A stretch of DNA of 64,000 nucleotides from JAJYSO01 sp964579505 (GCA_964579505.1 CAZOGC010000002.1:124001-188000), one strand, 5' to 3'; numbered from the stretch's first letter, positions 45,320 to 53,059 are shown. Notes: generated from the letters alone by a model not told the origin. A program made the numbers and translations.

Positions 45320-45321
45320 AA

Positions 45322-46806
45322 CTATTCTTTTAATAGCTTTAATTTTTTAGGAACAATCCATAATACAATAAAGAAGGTAATCAAACCAAAGCCAATCATT
45401 CCATAAAAAATATGGTTGTTGGCAGTATTTAGCGCCATTTTTAAGGTGTGTTTTATTCCTTTAGAAATGGTTGAGCTGTGTAGTATATCTAACACATCTT
45501 GTGTGTTTTTAGCTAATGCCGGAGCTGATTTTTGAAGTTCTTTAGTGTATGTTCCATTAAAAATGGCCCCAAAAATTGCCGCTCCTAAACTTTGTCCTAA
45601 ATACCGCCCAAATTGATTAGTACCGGTTACCACCCCTCTTTTATCCCACGCCACTACTGATTGAATGCTGACAATGGTGGGGGTTGAAAGCAACCCAAAG
45701 CCGGCACCGAGTAAAATCATGTTTAATACCAATAAATAAACGGGTTGTGGCCACGGAATAAATAAAAAACCCACACAAGAAAGTAAAATGACAACGGTAC
45801 CTATTAGTTCAGTATTTCTAAACCCTATTCGTAAATACAGTTTTCCGGAAAGAGCCGAAGCTGTGGGCCAGCCAATACTCATAGAGGCTAAAATTAAACC
45901 GGATAAAATGACGTTATAGCCTAATGAAGCCTGCATAAAAGTTGGCAAATATGTTTGTGGCCCCATCATAGCAATTCCCAACCCAATAACGGCAAGATTA
46001 GAACCTAAAAAAGTACGATCAGTTAGTACCCAGCCCGGCATAATAGGTGATTTTGCTTTGCGTTCTACCAAAATTGCCAAAAAAGTAAGTAACAAAAATC
46101 CGGCAAATAAACTTATACTCTCTACAGAAGTCCACGCCCAAGCCTGTCCGCCATTTAATAAAAATATAATAAGTACTACCAACAACCCTGAAATGGTAAT
46201 GGCTCCCAAATAATCAATACTTACATGCTGTTTAGCAATTTTTTCTTTTAGATAAACCGCCAGCAATATAAACGCAATAATCCCTATAGGAATATTGATT
46301 AAAAAAATCCACCGCCAGTTTAAATATTCAGATAAACTCCCCCCAATTACCGGTCCCAGTATAGCCGAAATACCCCATACGCTAGACAGCCATCCTTCTA
46401 TTTTTGCCCGTTCTTTAACAGAGTAAAGATCGCCTACCAAGGTGTTGGCAATTGCCATAATTGATCCGCCACCTATCCCTTGAATACCGCGAAAAACAAT
46501 CAACGAATAAATATTCCATGCAGAAGCCGAAGCTGCAGATCCCAGTAAAAAAATAGCAATACCAATTAATAAAATCTTTTTACGCCCGTAAATATCAGCC
46601 AGTTTTCCATAAATAGGAATGGTAGCCGTTTGGGTAAGCAAGTAAATAGAAAAAACCCACGAAAAGATTTTAAACCCACCAATATCGCGTACAATTTCAG
46701 GAATAACGGTAGAGACGATTGCAATATCCATAGCCGCTAAAAACATGGTTAGCATTAGCGCGACTAAAATCCAATTGCGTTTTAAGGTAGGATGAGAATT
46801 TGTCAT
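45322..46806 (-). CDS. MFS multidrug exporter (DHA2/EmrB-QacA-like, 14 spans)
   Basis: The 494-residue transporter has about 14 membrane spans and DHA2 motifs: LDxAIV-type FLAAMDIAIVSTVIPEI, the loop GKLADIYGRKKI, GIQGIGGGSI, and motif C LGPVIGGSLSEYLNWRWIF. It is a proton-driven drug or small-molecule exporter. No TetR-type regulator adjoins it. A -7 box sits 10 nt before its start. Confidence 0.92.
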   Translation of the reverse strand: MTNSHPTLKRNWILVALMLTMFLAAMDIAIVSTVIPEIVRDIGGFKIFSWVFSIYLLTQTATIPIYGKLADIYGRKKILLIGIAIFLLGSAASASAWNIYSLIVFRGIQGIGGGSIMAIANTLVGDLYSVKERAKIEGWLSSVWGISAILGPVIGGSLSEYLNWRWIFLINIPIGIIAFILLAVYLKEKIAKQHVSIDYLGAITISGLLVVLIIFLLNGGQAWAWTSVESISLFAGFLLLTFLAILVERKAKSPIMPGWVLTDRTFLGSNLAVIGLGIAMMGPQTYLPTFMQASLGYNVILSGLILASMSIGWPTASALSGKLYLRIGFRNTELIGTVVILLSCVGFLFIPWPQPVYLLVLNMILLGAGFGLLSTPTIVSIQSVVAWDKRGVVTGTNQFGRYLGQSLGAAIFGAIFNGTYTKELQKSAPALAKNTQDVLDILHSSTISKGIKHTLKMALNTANNHIFYGMIGFGLITFFIVLWIVPKKLKLLKE

Positions 46807-46816
46807 AGTAGTCTGA

Positions 46817-46824
46817 CAAAATTA
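46817..46824 (-). promoter_or_regulatory. Putative -7 promoter box (TAATTTTG, minus strand)
   Basis: Exact TAnnTTTG match on the minus strand, 10 nt upstream of the MFS exporter ATG. The short distance implies a very short leader. Confidence 0.5.
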
Positions 46825-46950
46825 ATCTTTTTTGTGGGTTGAGATTGAGTAATTTTGATAGAATAATTTGTTATTCAAACAAAAAACGATAGCTTCTGTA
46901 TAGAGAAAAGGCAAGTATTTGAAAAGATTTTCCCTTTACGGGTTTTTCCT

Positions 46951-46958
46951 TATTTTTG
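46951..46958 (+). promoter_or_regulatory. Possible -7 promoter box (TATTTTTG)
   Basis: Exact TAnnTTTG match, but 183 nt before the DUF4292 gene, so it would imply a long leader. Low confidence. Confidence 0.3.
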
Positions 46959-47141
46959 ACACATTTCATACCAACCGAAAATGTGAATTTATTTTTGCTT
47001 TTATTACTATTTTAAATGAATAGCTAAACAAAAAGCTTTCACAAACAATATAAAGTCGTTTTAGAAAGTTTTAAAAGGTATGTTTATTAAACGTGTTAGC
47101 GTATCGGTTAACGAATTAAACTTTAAAAAGAAGCACATTTT

Positions 47142-47915
47142 ATGAAAAGACGTTATGCTTTGTTAGCCTTTTTAGGGTTGTTTGTTATTTCTTGTGGTCC
47201 TACAAAATTGCCCAAAACGGTTTTAAAAAATGCGACAGCTAAAAAGGTAATACGTTATCATGACCTGTCAACACCCCATTTTAAAACATTGTATGCTCAT
47301 TTACGTGCAACGTATGACGACGGAAAAGACCGCCAGTCTATAAGTTTGAGTATGCGTATGCATAAAGACGATACTATTTGGATTAGTGCTAAGTTGGCCG
47401 GATTAATTCCGTTGGCCAAGATGATAATTACGCCACAGCGAGTACAGTTTTATGAAAAAATTCATCACCAATATTTTGATGGTGGATTTGAGCTACTCAG
47501 CAAATGGTTAGGAACGCCGGTAGATTTTAAAAAAGTACAAAACCTGCTCTTAGGGCAAGCCCTTTACAAACTAAAAAAAGGAAATTATCAGCTTAAAACT
47601 TCCGAAGAAGGATATGCTTTAACCTTAGATGAGGCAAACCCTATTCAGAAATTTTTCTTGTTAAACAAGCATACTTTTCGTCTGAAAAAAGAACAATTAA
47701 AAAATAATTTTTCGCAACAAGAATTAACTGTAACGTATTCAAAATACACCCTAATAAACCAGTTCTATTTTCCTAAAAAAATAACTGTTTTGGTGACTCA
47801 ACACAAAAAGAAAACAACGCAAATCAATATTAATTATCGGTCTATAGAAATCAATAAAGAATTGACGTTTCCGTTTAAGATACCGTCCGGCTACAAAGAA
47901 ATACAATTAAGATGA
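47142..47915 (+). CDS. DUF4292 lipoprotein
   Basis: The 257-residue lipoprotein (Cys18 in VISCG) matches the flavobacterial DUF4292 pattern, with DRQSISLSMRMHKDDTIWISAKLAGLIPLAKMIITPQRVQFYEK broken by short gaps and a C-terminal YRSIEINKELTFPFKIPSGY. The fold resembles LolA/LolB-type beta half-barrels, which suggests a role in lipid or lipoprotein handling, but this is inference. It overlaps the EnvC-like gene by 4 nt (ATGA) and they form an operon. Confidence 0.82.
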   Translation: MKRRYALLAFLGLFVISCGPTKLPKTVLKNATAKKVIRYHDLSTPHFKTLYAHLRATYDDGKDRQSISLSMRMHKDDTIWISAKLAGLIPLAKMIITPQRVQFYEKIHHQYFDGGFELLSKWLGTPVDFKKVQNLLLGQALYKLKKGNYQLKTSEEGYALTLDEANPIQKFFLLNKHTFRLKKEQLKNNFSQQELTVTYSKYTLINQFYFPKKITVLVTQHKKKTTQININYRSIEINKELTFPFKIPSGYKEIQLR

Positions 47916-49126
47916 AAAGCATTTCGCGCTATATAGTACTTTTTTTAACCCTTTTTATGGTTGGTTATTCTACCCAAGCACAGAATAAACGGCAAGAATT
48001 AGAACAGCGTAGGCAAGAATTACGACAAGAAATACAGCAAATTACCAAGTTGCTCAATTCTAATAAAAAGCACAAACATTCTGTCTTGACAAAAGCAGGA
48101 AATATAAACCGACGCATACGTGCTACAGAAAAACTTATCCGAACAAATAACCAGGCACTCAACTTACTTACCGATAAGATTAATACGAATCAAAGCAAGA
48201 TAAAAGCACTACGCAAGGAATTAGAAAAACTAAAAGCCGACTATGCCAGAATAATCAGACAATCCTATAAAAGTCATTCTAAACAAAGCCGATTAATGTT
48301 TTTATTTTCTTCAGACAGTTTTTTGCAAGCGTATAAACGCTTACAATATATGAAGCAGTACGCCGATTATAGAGAACAACAGGGTGAAAAAATAAAAAAG
48401 CAAACCAAGGAACTGCAACAACTTAACTTAGACTTAGCACATCAAAAAGACGATAAAGAAAAACTATTAGCTAAAAATAGGGCAACTAAAAAGCAGTTGC
48501 AGGAAGATAAAGGAGTGCAAGAGGCACTATTAGCTACTATTAATAAAAAAGGAAGTAGTTACCAACAGCAAATCAAGAGCAAGCAAAAAGCTATTGCACA
48601 CATAGATGCACAAATACAACGTATTATTAGGGAAGCCATTGCTGCCGAAAACAAAAAGAAGGGATCATCATCAACGAGTGCGTTTAAATTGACTCCTGAG
48701 GCCAAAGCTTTAGCCGCCAGTTTCAGGTCTAATAAAGGAAAATTGCCCTGGCCGCTAAAACATGGCAATGTGGTAGTTCGTTTTGGAAAACACCCAAGTC
48801 CGTTGGTAAAAAGTATCCCTATTCAAAGCAACGGAATTAGAATTGCTACCAACCCACAAGAACCTGTTCATACGGTTTTTAAAGGAAAAGTGCTCAAGAT
48901 ACAAGTTATTCGAGGAGCCAATAAAATTGTATTAGTGCAACACGGTGATTACATTACTATTTATGGAAATTTAGACAAAATTTATGTACATACAGGGCAA
49001 ACTGTTTCAACGGGGCAACTTTTAGGACGCGTGGGATTAAGCCCCACTACTCAACAGCCTACTTTGTTTTTTGAAATTTTTAAAAACATGAAATACCTTA
49101 ATCCACTACACTGGATTGTTCGGTAA
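47912..49126 (+). CDS. EnvC-like murein hydrolase activator
   Basis: The 404-residue protein has a signal peptide (ending near TQAQ), a long coiled coil (about 25-250, rich in Gln, Arg, Glu and Lys) and a C-terminal LytM/M23 domain (about 285-404). The domain reads SNGIRIATNPQEPVHTVFKGKV and VQHGDYITIYGNLD and lacks the zinc-binding HxxxD and HxH residues, so it is a degenerate LytM factor that activates amidases at the septum rather than cutting murein itself. It is coupled to the DUF4292 gene by a 4-nt overlap. Confidence 0.9.
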   Translation: MKSISRYIVLFLTLFMVGYSTQAQNKRQELEQRRQELRQEIQQITKLLNSNKKHKHSVLTKAGNINRRIRATEKLIRTNNQALNLLTDKINTNQSKIKALRKELEKLKADYARIIRQSYKSHSKQSRLMFLFSSDSFLQAYKRLQYMKQYADYREQQGEKIKKQTKELQQLNLDLAHQKDDKEKLLAKNRATKKQLQEDKGVQEALLATINKKGSSYQQQIKSKQKAIAHIDAQIQRIIREAIAAENKKKGSSSTSAFKLTPEAKALAASFRSNKGKLPWPLKHGNVVVRFGKHPSPLVKSIPIQSNGIRIATNPQEPVHTVFKGKVLKIQVIRGANKIVLVQHGDYITIYGNLDKIYVHTGQTVSTGQLLGRVGLSPTTQQPTLFFEIFKNMKYLNPLHWIVR

Positions 49127-49225
49127 ATAACTATTTTTCAATACGTAATAAAATTCAATCTAAAAAAGGAGTCAACTAGGTTGTAAAACTTTTTGCCGGG
49201 CGTAGCAAAGTCCCTAAAAAATTGT

Positions 49226-49255
49226 TTTGACGATTAAAAAAAACGATTATATTTG
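49226..49255 (+). promoter_or_regulatory. tRNA-Asn promoter (-33 TTTG, -7 TATATTTG)
   Basis: Both boxes of the Bacteroidota consensus are present: TTTG at 49226-49229 and TATATTTG at 49248-49255 with an 18-nt spacer. The tRNA starts 34 nt downstream. This is the best two-box promoter in the window. Confidence 0.8.
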
Positions 49256-49289
49256 CATCCGCATTTCAGAAGAAATGTACATAAAAAAT

Positions 49290-49363
49290 TCCTCAGTAGC
49301 TCAGTTGGTTAGAGCATCTGACTGTTAATCAGAGGGTCACTGGTTCGAGTCCAGTCTGAGGAG
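49290..49363 (+). tRNA. tRNA-Asn (GTT)
   Basis: A complete 74-nt cloverleaf can be folded by eye. The acceptor is TCCTCAG/CTGAGGA with discriminator G, the D stem is GCTC/GAGC, and the anticodon stem is TCTGA/TCAGA with loop CTGTTAA (anticodon GTT). The T stem is ACTGG/CCAGT with TTCGAGT. CCA is not encoded. Bases 49325-49364 are repeated exactly 399 bp downstream behind a GIY-YIG gene. The copy here has the promoter and an immediate terminator and should be functional. Confidence 0.97.
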
Positions 49364-49364
49364 C
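49325..49364 (+). repeat. 40-bp direct repeat, left copy (3' half of tRNA-Asn)
   Basis: From the anticodon loop (TTAATCAG) through the acceptor 3' strand to GAGC this is identical to 49724-49763. It marks the left boundary of the GIY-YIG cassette. Confidence 0.95.
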
Positions 49365-49367
49365 TTT

Positions 49368-49395
49368 AGGAGTTACAATCGTAGCTCCTTTTTTT
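49368..49395 (+). terminator. Terminator directly after tRNA-Asn
   Basis: Nine-bp stem with one G-T pair (AGGAGTTAC, 49368-49376, with 49381-49389), AATC loop and seven T residues. It lies 4 nt after the tRNA and inside the cassette, so the cassette supplies a new terminator to the tRNA it rebuilt. Confidence 0.8.
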
Positions 49396-49415
49396 ATGCC
49401 CTAATTCTAAAGCTT

Positions 49416-49727
49416 GTGGACAAGTTTTTCCTATACATTATATATTCCGAATCGGCTGATATATTTTATATCGGGTCTTCGCAAGATCCGTGGCAGCGGC
49501 TTGTAAAACACAACACTTCCTCTTTTAATACTTTTACTGCTAAGTTTAGACCCTGGAAACTAAAAGCGGTATTCTTGGCCGGGAAAACCAGAAGCGAGGC
49601 TGAAAAAATGGAGCGTTTTCTAAAGAACCAAAAAAGTAGAAAGCTTATCGAAAAGCTAATCCAAACAGACTTTGTTCCGAATGGGAAACTAGAACAATTG
49701 GTTAGAGTCCCGCACGTGCGGGATTAA
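49416..49727 (+). CDS. GIY-YIG endonuclease-domain protein with tRNA-derived C-terminus
   Basis: The 103-residue protein is a single GIY-YIG nuclease domain: YIIYS (7-11), FYIGSSQDPWQRL with Y18-I-G20 and the catalytic R28, KHN (31-33), and the metal-binding glutamate in the SEAEKMERFLKNQ segment (60-70). This size is typical of stand-alone UPF0213-like nucleases. The start is a GTG. The last nine codons are not ordinary coding sequence. L95-R97 come from the D-loop-like TTGGTTAGA, V98-D103 from the 16-bp palindrome, and the stop codon from the tRNA anticodon-loop block TTAATCAG. The gene lies between two copies of the tRNA 3' half, so its likely target is the tRNA gene. Confidence 0.88.
   Translation: MDKFFLYIIYSESADIFYIGSSQDPWQRLVKHNTSSFNTFTAKFRPWKLKAVFLAGKTRSEAEKMERFLKNQKSRKLIEKLIQTDFVPNGKLEQLVRVPHVRD
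49708..49723. repeat. Perfect 16-bp palindrome at cassette right end
   Basis: TCCCGCACGTGCGGGA equals its own reverse complement. It is strikingly GC-rich for this genome and sits exactly at the junction with the tRNA 3' repeat. In RNA it would form a 6-bp hairpin with an ACGU loop. It is translated as V-P-H-V-R-D. Confidence 0.95.
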
Positions 49728-49763
49728 TCAGAGGGTCACTGGTTCGAGTCCAGTCTGAGGAGC
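49724..49763 (+). repeat. 40-bp direct repeat, right copy (3' half of tRNA-Asn)
   Basis: Exact copy of 49325-49364. It marks the right boundary of the cassette and contains the stop codon of the nuclease gene (49725-49727). Confidence 0.95.
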
Positions 49764-49772
49764 CACAAAAGC

Positions 49773-49801
49773 AAAGGATTCCATTTTCGGAATCCTTTTT
49801 T
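49773..49801 (+). terminator. Rho-independent-type terminator (probably the original tRNA terminator)
   Basis: Perfect 10-bp stem AAAGGATTCC/GGAATCCTTT with loop ATTTTC and a T run. It follows the right tRNA remnant by 9 nt, at a spacing suitable for a tRNA gene before the insertion. Confidence 0.85.
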
Positions 49802-49856
49802 ATATAAACTCCAATCCTTTTGTTGGGGTTATTTATGAGATAAGATCTGTACTATA

Positions 49857-51173
49857 CTACTTAAAGAAATAACGATAAATATCATTTCCGTTGGCATAGA
49901 GCACCAGCGCTAATAGAATAATAATTCCTATCATCTGAGCATATTCCAAAACCTTTTCGTTGGGTTTTCGTCCACTTACCATTTCATACACCAAGAACAT
50001 AACGTGTCCGCCATCTAGCGCCGGAATAGGTAAAATGTTCATAAAAGCCAAGATAATAGAGATAAATGCGGTTGTTCCCCAGAAAGCCTGCCAATTCCAC
50101 GTGGCAGGGAAAAGATTGCCAATAGCACCAAATCCTCCTAGTTGAGAAGCGCCTTTTTTGGTAAAAACATATTTAAATTGTGCCACATAATCGTGTAATG
50201 TCCAGTAACCATAACGAAATCCTTTAGCGATACTTTCTCCAAAACCATACGTTTGGTGTTGCGGCGTAAAATCAAGTTTAGGATAAATACCAATATGATT
50301 TTCGGCATTGGGCGTAACTTTAAGAGTGCGTTTTTGTCCGTTGTTTAATATGCCTAGGGTAAGTTCTCCTCCCGGATGTTCTTTTTTATAAGCGTTTAGG
50401 GCTGTATAATCAACCAATGCTTTTCCGTTTATAGATACTATTTTATCGCCCGGTTTTAGGCCGGCTGCCGCTGCCGGAGAGTTGGGTAACACACTGTCTA
50501 TAATAGTTGTAGGCATAGGACTAAAAGGGCGAGTCTCACCCGCTTTAAACAATACTTTTCCATAATCTTCCGGAATAGAAATGGTTTGTATCGTTCCATT
50601 TGTGTGTTTAGCCGTAAGGGTATGCACATCGCGCAGCATCAAAAACTTGTTGACATCTAACTGATTTTGAAGTGGCTTTCCGTTTACAGCGGTAATAAAA
50701 TCACCATTCTGAAAACCCAAATCTTCCATGTGCTGAGACACCACAAAACCTTGTGGCATGTCTTGAGGGGTAACGTAATCTTTACCCCACACAAACAAAA
50801 TCATCATATAAATAAGAAAGCCCAAAATAAGGTTAACCGTAACTCCGGCCACCATAATAATGAGTCGCTGCCAAGCCGGTTTGCTTCTAAACTCCCATGG
50901 TTGAGGTGGTTTAGCCAACTGTTCTTTATCCATGCTCTCGTCTATCATTCCTGATATTTTTACGTATCCACCTAAAGGCAGCCAACCAATACCATATACG
51001 GTATCGCCTATTTTCTTTTTAAATAAAGCAAATTTGACGTCGAAAAAGAGAAAGAATTTTTCTACCCGTGTTTTAAAAATTCGGGCGGCTAAAAAGTGAC
51101 CTCCTTCGTGTAGAATAATTAATATAGATAAACTCAGGATGAGTTGTAGGGCCTTTATCCAAAATGCGCTCAT
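49857..51173 (-). CDS. rseP: Site-2 intramembrane metalloprotease RseP
   Basis: The 438-residue protease has the HExxH zinc motif in the first span (HEGGH, 22-26) and the third ligand region NILPIPALDGGHVMFL near residue 380. At least one PDZ domain (about 120-280; IIDSVLPNSPAAAAGLKPGDKI is a clear PDZ start) lies between the spans. RseP cuts anti-sigma factors and leftover signal peptides within the inner membrane. It is monocistronic with a -7 box 26 nt upstream. Confidence 0.95.
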   Translation of the reverse strand: MSAFWIKALQLILSLSILIILHEGGHFLAARIFKTRVEKFFLFFDVKFALFKKKIGDTVYGIGWLPLGGYVKISGMIDESMDKEQLAKPPQPWEFRSKPAWQRLIIMVAGVTVNLILGFLIYMMILFVWGKDYVTPQDMPQGFVVSQHMEDLGFQNGDFITAVNGKPLQNQLDVNKFLMLRDVHTLTAKHTNGTIQTISIPEDYGKVLFKAGETRPFSPMPTTIIDSVLPNSPAAAAGLKPGDKIVSINGKALVDYTALNAYKKEHPGGELTLGILNNGQKRTLKVTPNAENHIGIYPKLDFTPQHQTYGFGESIAKGFRYGYWTLHDYVAQFKYVFTKKGASQLGGFGAIGNLFPATWNWQAFWGTTAFISIILAFMNILPIPALDGGHVMFLVYEMVSGRKPNEKVLEYAQMIGIIILLALVLYANGNDIYRYFFK

Positions 51174-51199
51174 AATGTTTATTTCAGTCGAAAATCGGA

Positions 51200-51207
51200 C
51201 AAAAATA
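51200..51207 (-). promoter_or_regulatory. Putative -7 promoter box (TATTTTTG, minus strand)
   Basis: Exact TAnnTTTG match on the minus strand, 26 nt upstream of the rseP ATG. Confidence 0.5.
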
Positions 51208-51312
51208 GGCGTTTCCGACCGCTTATTAAAATAGAATTTTTAGAAAACCATTTTTTAGGTACAGATTAACAAACATTTAGGCTCTCTTGTGCCATTTCAA
51301 AGCATTATGTCG

Positions 51313-51320
51313 TAATTTTG
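51313..51320 (+). promoter_or_regulatory. Putative -7 promoter box (TAATTTTG)
   Basis: Exact TAnnTTTG match 20 nt before the preferred ATG (51341) of the SCO gene. It lies inside the longer open frame starting at 51287, which therefore is not the true start. Confidence 0.55.
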
Positions 51321-51340
51321 CACAGGCTAAGAAAGACCTT

Positions 51341-52045
51341 ATGTGGCTGCGAAGACAACTAAAAAAATATTGGATTTTAATTGTGGCGCTCTTCGTCATT
51401 TCTTCAATTTCTATGGGGTTTATTTATCAGCTCTACAAACCCCCACCATCTCTTCCTATTTACAATCCGAGTATGATTGACAAATCGTTGGTTGATCCTT
51501 CAGTGCAATTTGTCAGAAAATACCATACCATTCCTGATTTTTCAATGATTAATCAAAATGGTGATACAATTACGCAGGCAGATTATGCGAACAAAATATA
51601 TGTAGCTGATTTCTTTTATACCACCTGCCCTTCTTTTTGTCCGATTTTGACGGATGCGATGGAAAAAATTCAGAAGACTACGCTAAACGACAATGAGATA
51701 AAATTGATTTCGTTTACGGTTACGCCTGAGATTGATACGGTGGCTCAGTTGAAGCGTTATGCCGAAAAAAATGGGGTAATTGACGGAAAGTGGAACCTGG
51801 TTACCGGTTCTAAAAAAGAAATTTACAACTTGGCTAGAAAAGGATATTGTGTGGCTAAATCTAAAGGCGATGGGGGTAAATATGATTTAATTCACACTCA
51901 AAACTTAGTGTTGGTTGATAAAGAGAAAAGAATTCGAGGATTTTATGATGGTACCAACCCGGATGATGTTGAAAAATTATTAGACGACATTCAGACGTTA
52001 AAAGAAATTGAAGCACGTAAAAAAGAGAAAACGGCTAACCGTTAA
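51341..52045 (+). CDS. SCO1/SenC-family copper chaperone
   Basis: The 234-residue protein has an N-terminal membrane anchor (about 11-30) and a thioredoxin-like SCO domain with the copper-binding C96 and C100 in TTCPSFCPIL and the conserved histidine in LIHTQNLVLVDKE. It delivers copper to the CuA site of cytochrome oxidase. The start was set by the promoter box and the anchor. No oxidase genes adjoin it. It is convergent with the ABC gene (7-nt gap). Confidence 0.93.
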   Translation: MWLRRQLKKYWILIVALFVISSISMGFIYQLYKPPPSLPIYNPSMIDKSLVDPSVQFVRKYHTIPDFSMINQNGDTITQADYANKIYVADFFYTTCPSFCPILTDAMEKIQKTTLNDNEIKLISFTVTPEIDTVAQLKRYAEKNGVIDGKWNLVTGSKKEIYNLARKGYCVAKSKGDGGKYDLIHTQNLVLVDKEKRIRGFYDGTNPDDVEKLLDDIQTLKEIEARKKEKTANR

Positions 52046-52052
52046 TTTTTCT

Positions 52053-52709
52053 CTAGCGTAAATAGTGTAATTCGGTTAAATCTTCTTCATTAGTAACCGA
52101 ATATAAAGCGCCGTTTTTTAGCAAGTAATTTTTATGAGCAAGCGGCAACAGACGCTTGTAGTAGTGGTCTGACACTAAAATACCTTTTTCTTCTGCGGCT
52201 TTTTTAATACTGACAGCTAATTGATTACACAAAATAGGAGATAATCCGGTAAAAGGTTCATCTAGCAGACAAAAGGGAGCGGTGTGACATAAAATTAACT
52301 GAGTTTGCAGATATTTTGCGGTACCCGAAGAAAGCTCTCCCACGCGTTTGTCTAAAACCGTACTGATTAATTCATCAACAGCTAAATGTTCTACATGTTG
52401 AGAAGAAAGAGTCATCTGTAGCAATTGGCGTACTCTTATTCGTTTAGGCAACATACATTCTTGAGGTGAATACGCTAAAAACCGGCTAAACCGGGTGCGT
52501 AGAAAGATGCGCTTTCCTTCATAACTAAAAAATAATTGGTCTGCTTTAACAACGCCAAACATAATTTTCATGAGGGTGGTTTTCCCACTTCCATTCCGTC
52601 CAAAAAGCCCAACAATCTCTTTTTGATCAATCTTTAAAAAGAGATTAGACAGCAATTTTTTATTGCCTACTGTTTTAATCAGATTTTCTACCCTAATAGT
52701 TGCTGCCAT
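52053..52709 (-). CDS. ABC transporter ATP-binding protein
   Basis: The 218-residue ATPase has Walker A GRNGSGKTT (about 37-45), a variant signature LSSGTAKYLQ and Walker B FCLLDEPFTGLSP. The final H-loop reads VSDHYYKR. No standard permease adjoins it; only the 93-residue membrane protein upstream overlaps it (22 nt). It may act with that partner or in a non-transport role. Confidence 0.88.
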   Translation of the reverse strand: MAATIRVENLIKTVGNKKLLSNLFLKIDQKEIVGLFGRNGSGKTTLMKIMFGVVKADQLFFSYEGKRIFLRTRFSRFLAYSPQECMLPKRIRVRQLLQMTLSSQHVEHLAVDELISTVLDKRVGELSSGTAKYLQTQLILCHTAPFCLLDEPFTGLSPILCNQLAVSIKKAAEEKGILVSDHYYKRLLPLAHKNYLLKNGALYSVTNEEDLTELHYLR

Positions 52710-52969
52710 AATTCGTGTAAGCCGTACACCAAGGCTATATTTAGCAAAAAGCTCAAGCCGTACAGTGTAAAAAGTGAAAAAGAAAAATTTTTATAAAAGA
52801 GAAGACGGTTTTGTTGAAACAAAAATTTTAAAAAATAGTCAATGCCGATACCTAATAAAGCAATTAATACCACACCGGTATAGGTAAGCAAAAAACTCAG
52901 CAAACTTAAAAAGAGCGTAAGCAAAAAAACCTTTTGATAAAAGAAGATAAACCAGCGTAGCTTTTTCAT
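52688..52969 (-). CDS. Small membrane protein of unknown function
   Basis: The 93-residue protein has a basic N-terminus (MKKLRWFIFFYQK), a long hydrophobic segment (about 13-45, two spans) and another span near 62-85. It overlaps the ABC ATPase gene by 22 nt, so the two are translated together. It is too short for a classical permease subunit. I do not recognise a family. Confidence 0.65.
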   Translation of the reverse strand: MKKLRWFIFFYQKVFLLTLFLSLLSFLLTYTGVVLIALLGIGIDYFLKFLFQQNRLLFYKNFSFSLFTLYGLSFLLNIALVYGLHELWQQLLG

Positions 52970-53059
52970 AACAATTTTTCTTTACGGTAGTTTTGCTTCT
53001 ACTATTGTATTAAACGGTTGGTTAATAGTACGGAAAAATAAGTGGATAAAAAAACCCGA

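Larger units (their letters stand above)
46807..47141. other. Divergent intergenic region, 335 bp
   Basis: This AT-rich spacer separates the divergent MFS and DUF4292 genes. It contains one -7-type box for each direction (46817-46824 minus, 46951-46958 plus). Nothing else was recognised. Confidence 0.5.
49325..49723 (+). mobile_element. 399-bp GIY-YIG cassette inserted in tRNA-Asn
   Basis: The segment between equivalent positions of the two 40-bp repeats is 399 bp. It holds the tRNA 3' half, a terminator, one GIY-YIG gene and a right end with a D-loop-like decamer (TTGGTTAGAG, 49698-49707) plus a 16-bp palindrome. Precise loss of these 399 bp would leave one intact tRNA-Asn followed by the terminator at 49773. 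No integrase or transposase is present. I infer a small homing-type element that preserves the tRNA it enters; the mechanism is unknown. Confidence 0.7.
49698..49763 (+). pseudogene. Partial tRNA-Asn copy interrupted by a palindrome
   Basis: TTGGTTAGAG (D loop and D stem) is followed by the 16-bp palindrome in place of the 10 bases CATCTGACTG, then by an exact copy of the anticodon loop to 3' end. It lacks the acceptor 5' strand, D-stem 5' strand and the 5' anticodon stem, so it cannot form a tRNA. Confidence 0.88.

Noticed and set aside
49724..49763. Second tRNA-Asn gene
   Set aside because: Only the 3' half is present. The 5' acceptor, D-stem and 5' anticodon strands are missing or replaced by the palindrome, so no cloverleaf can form.
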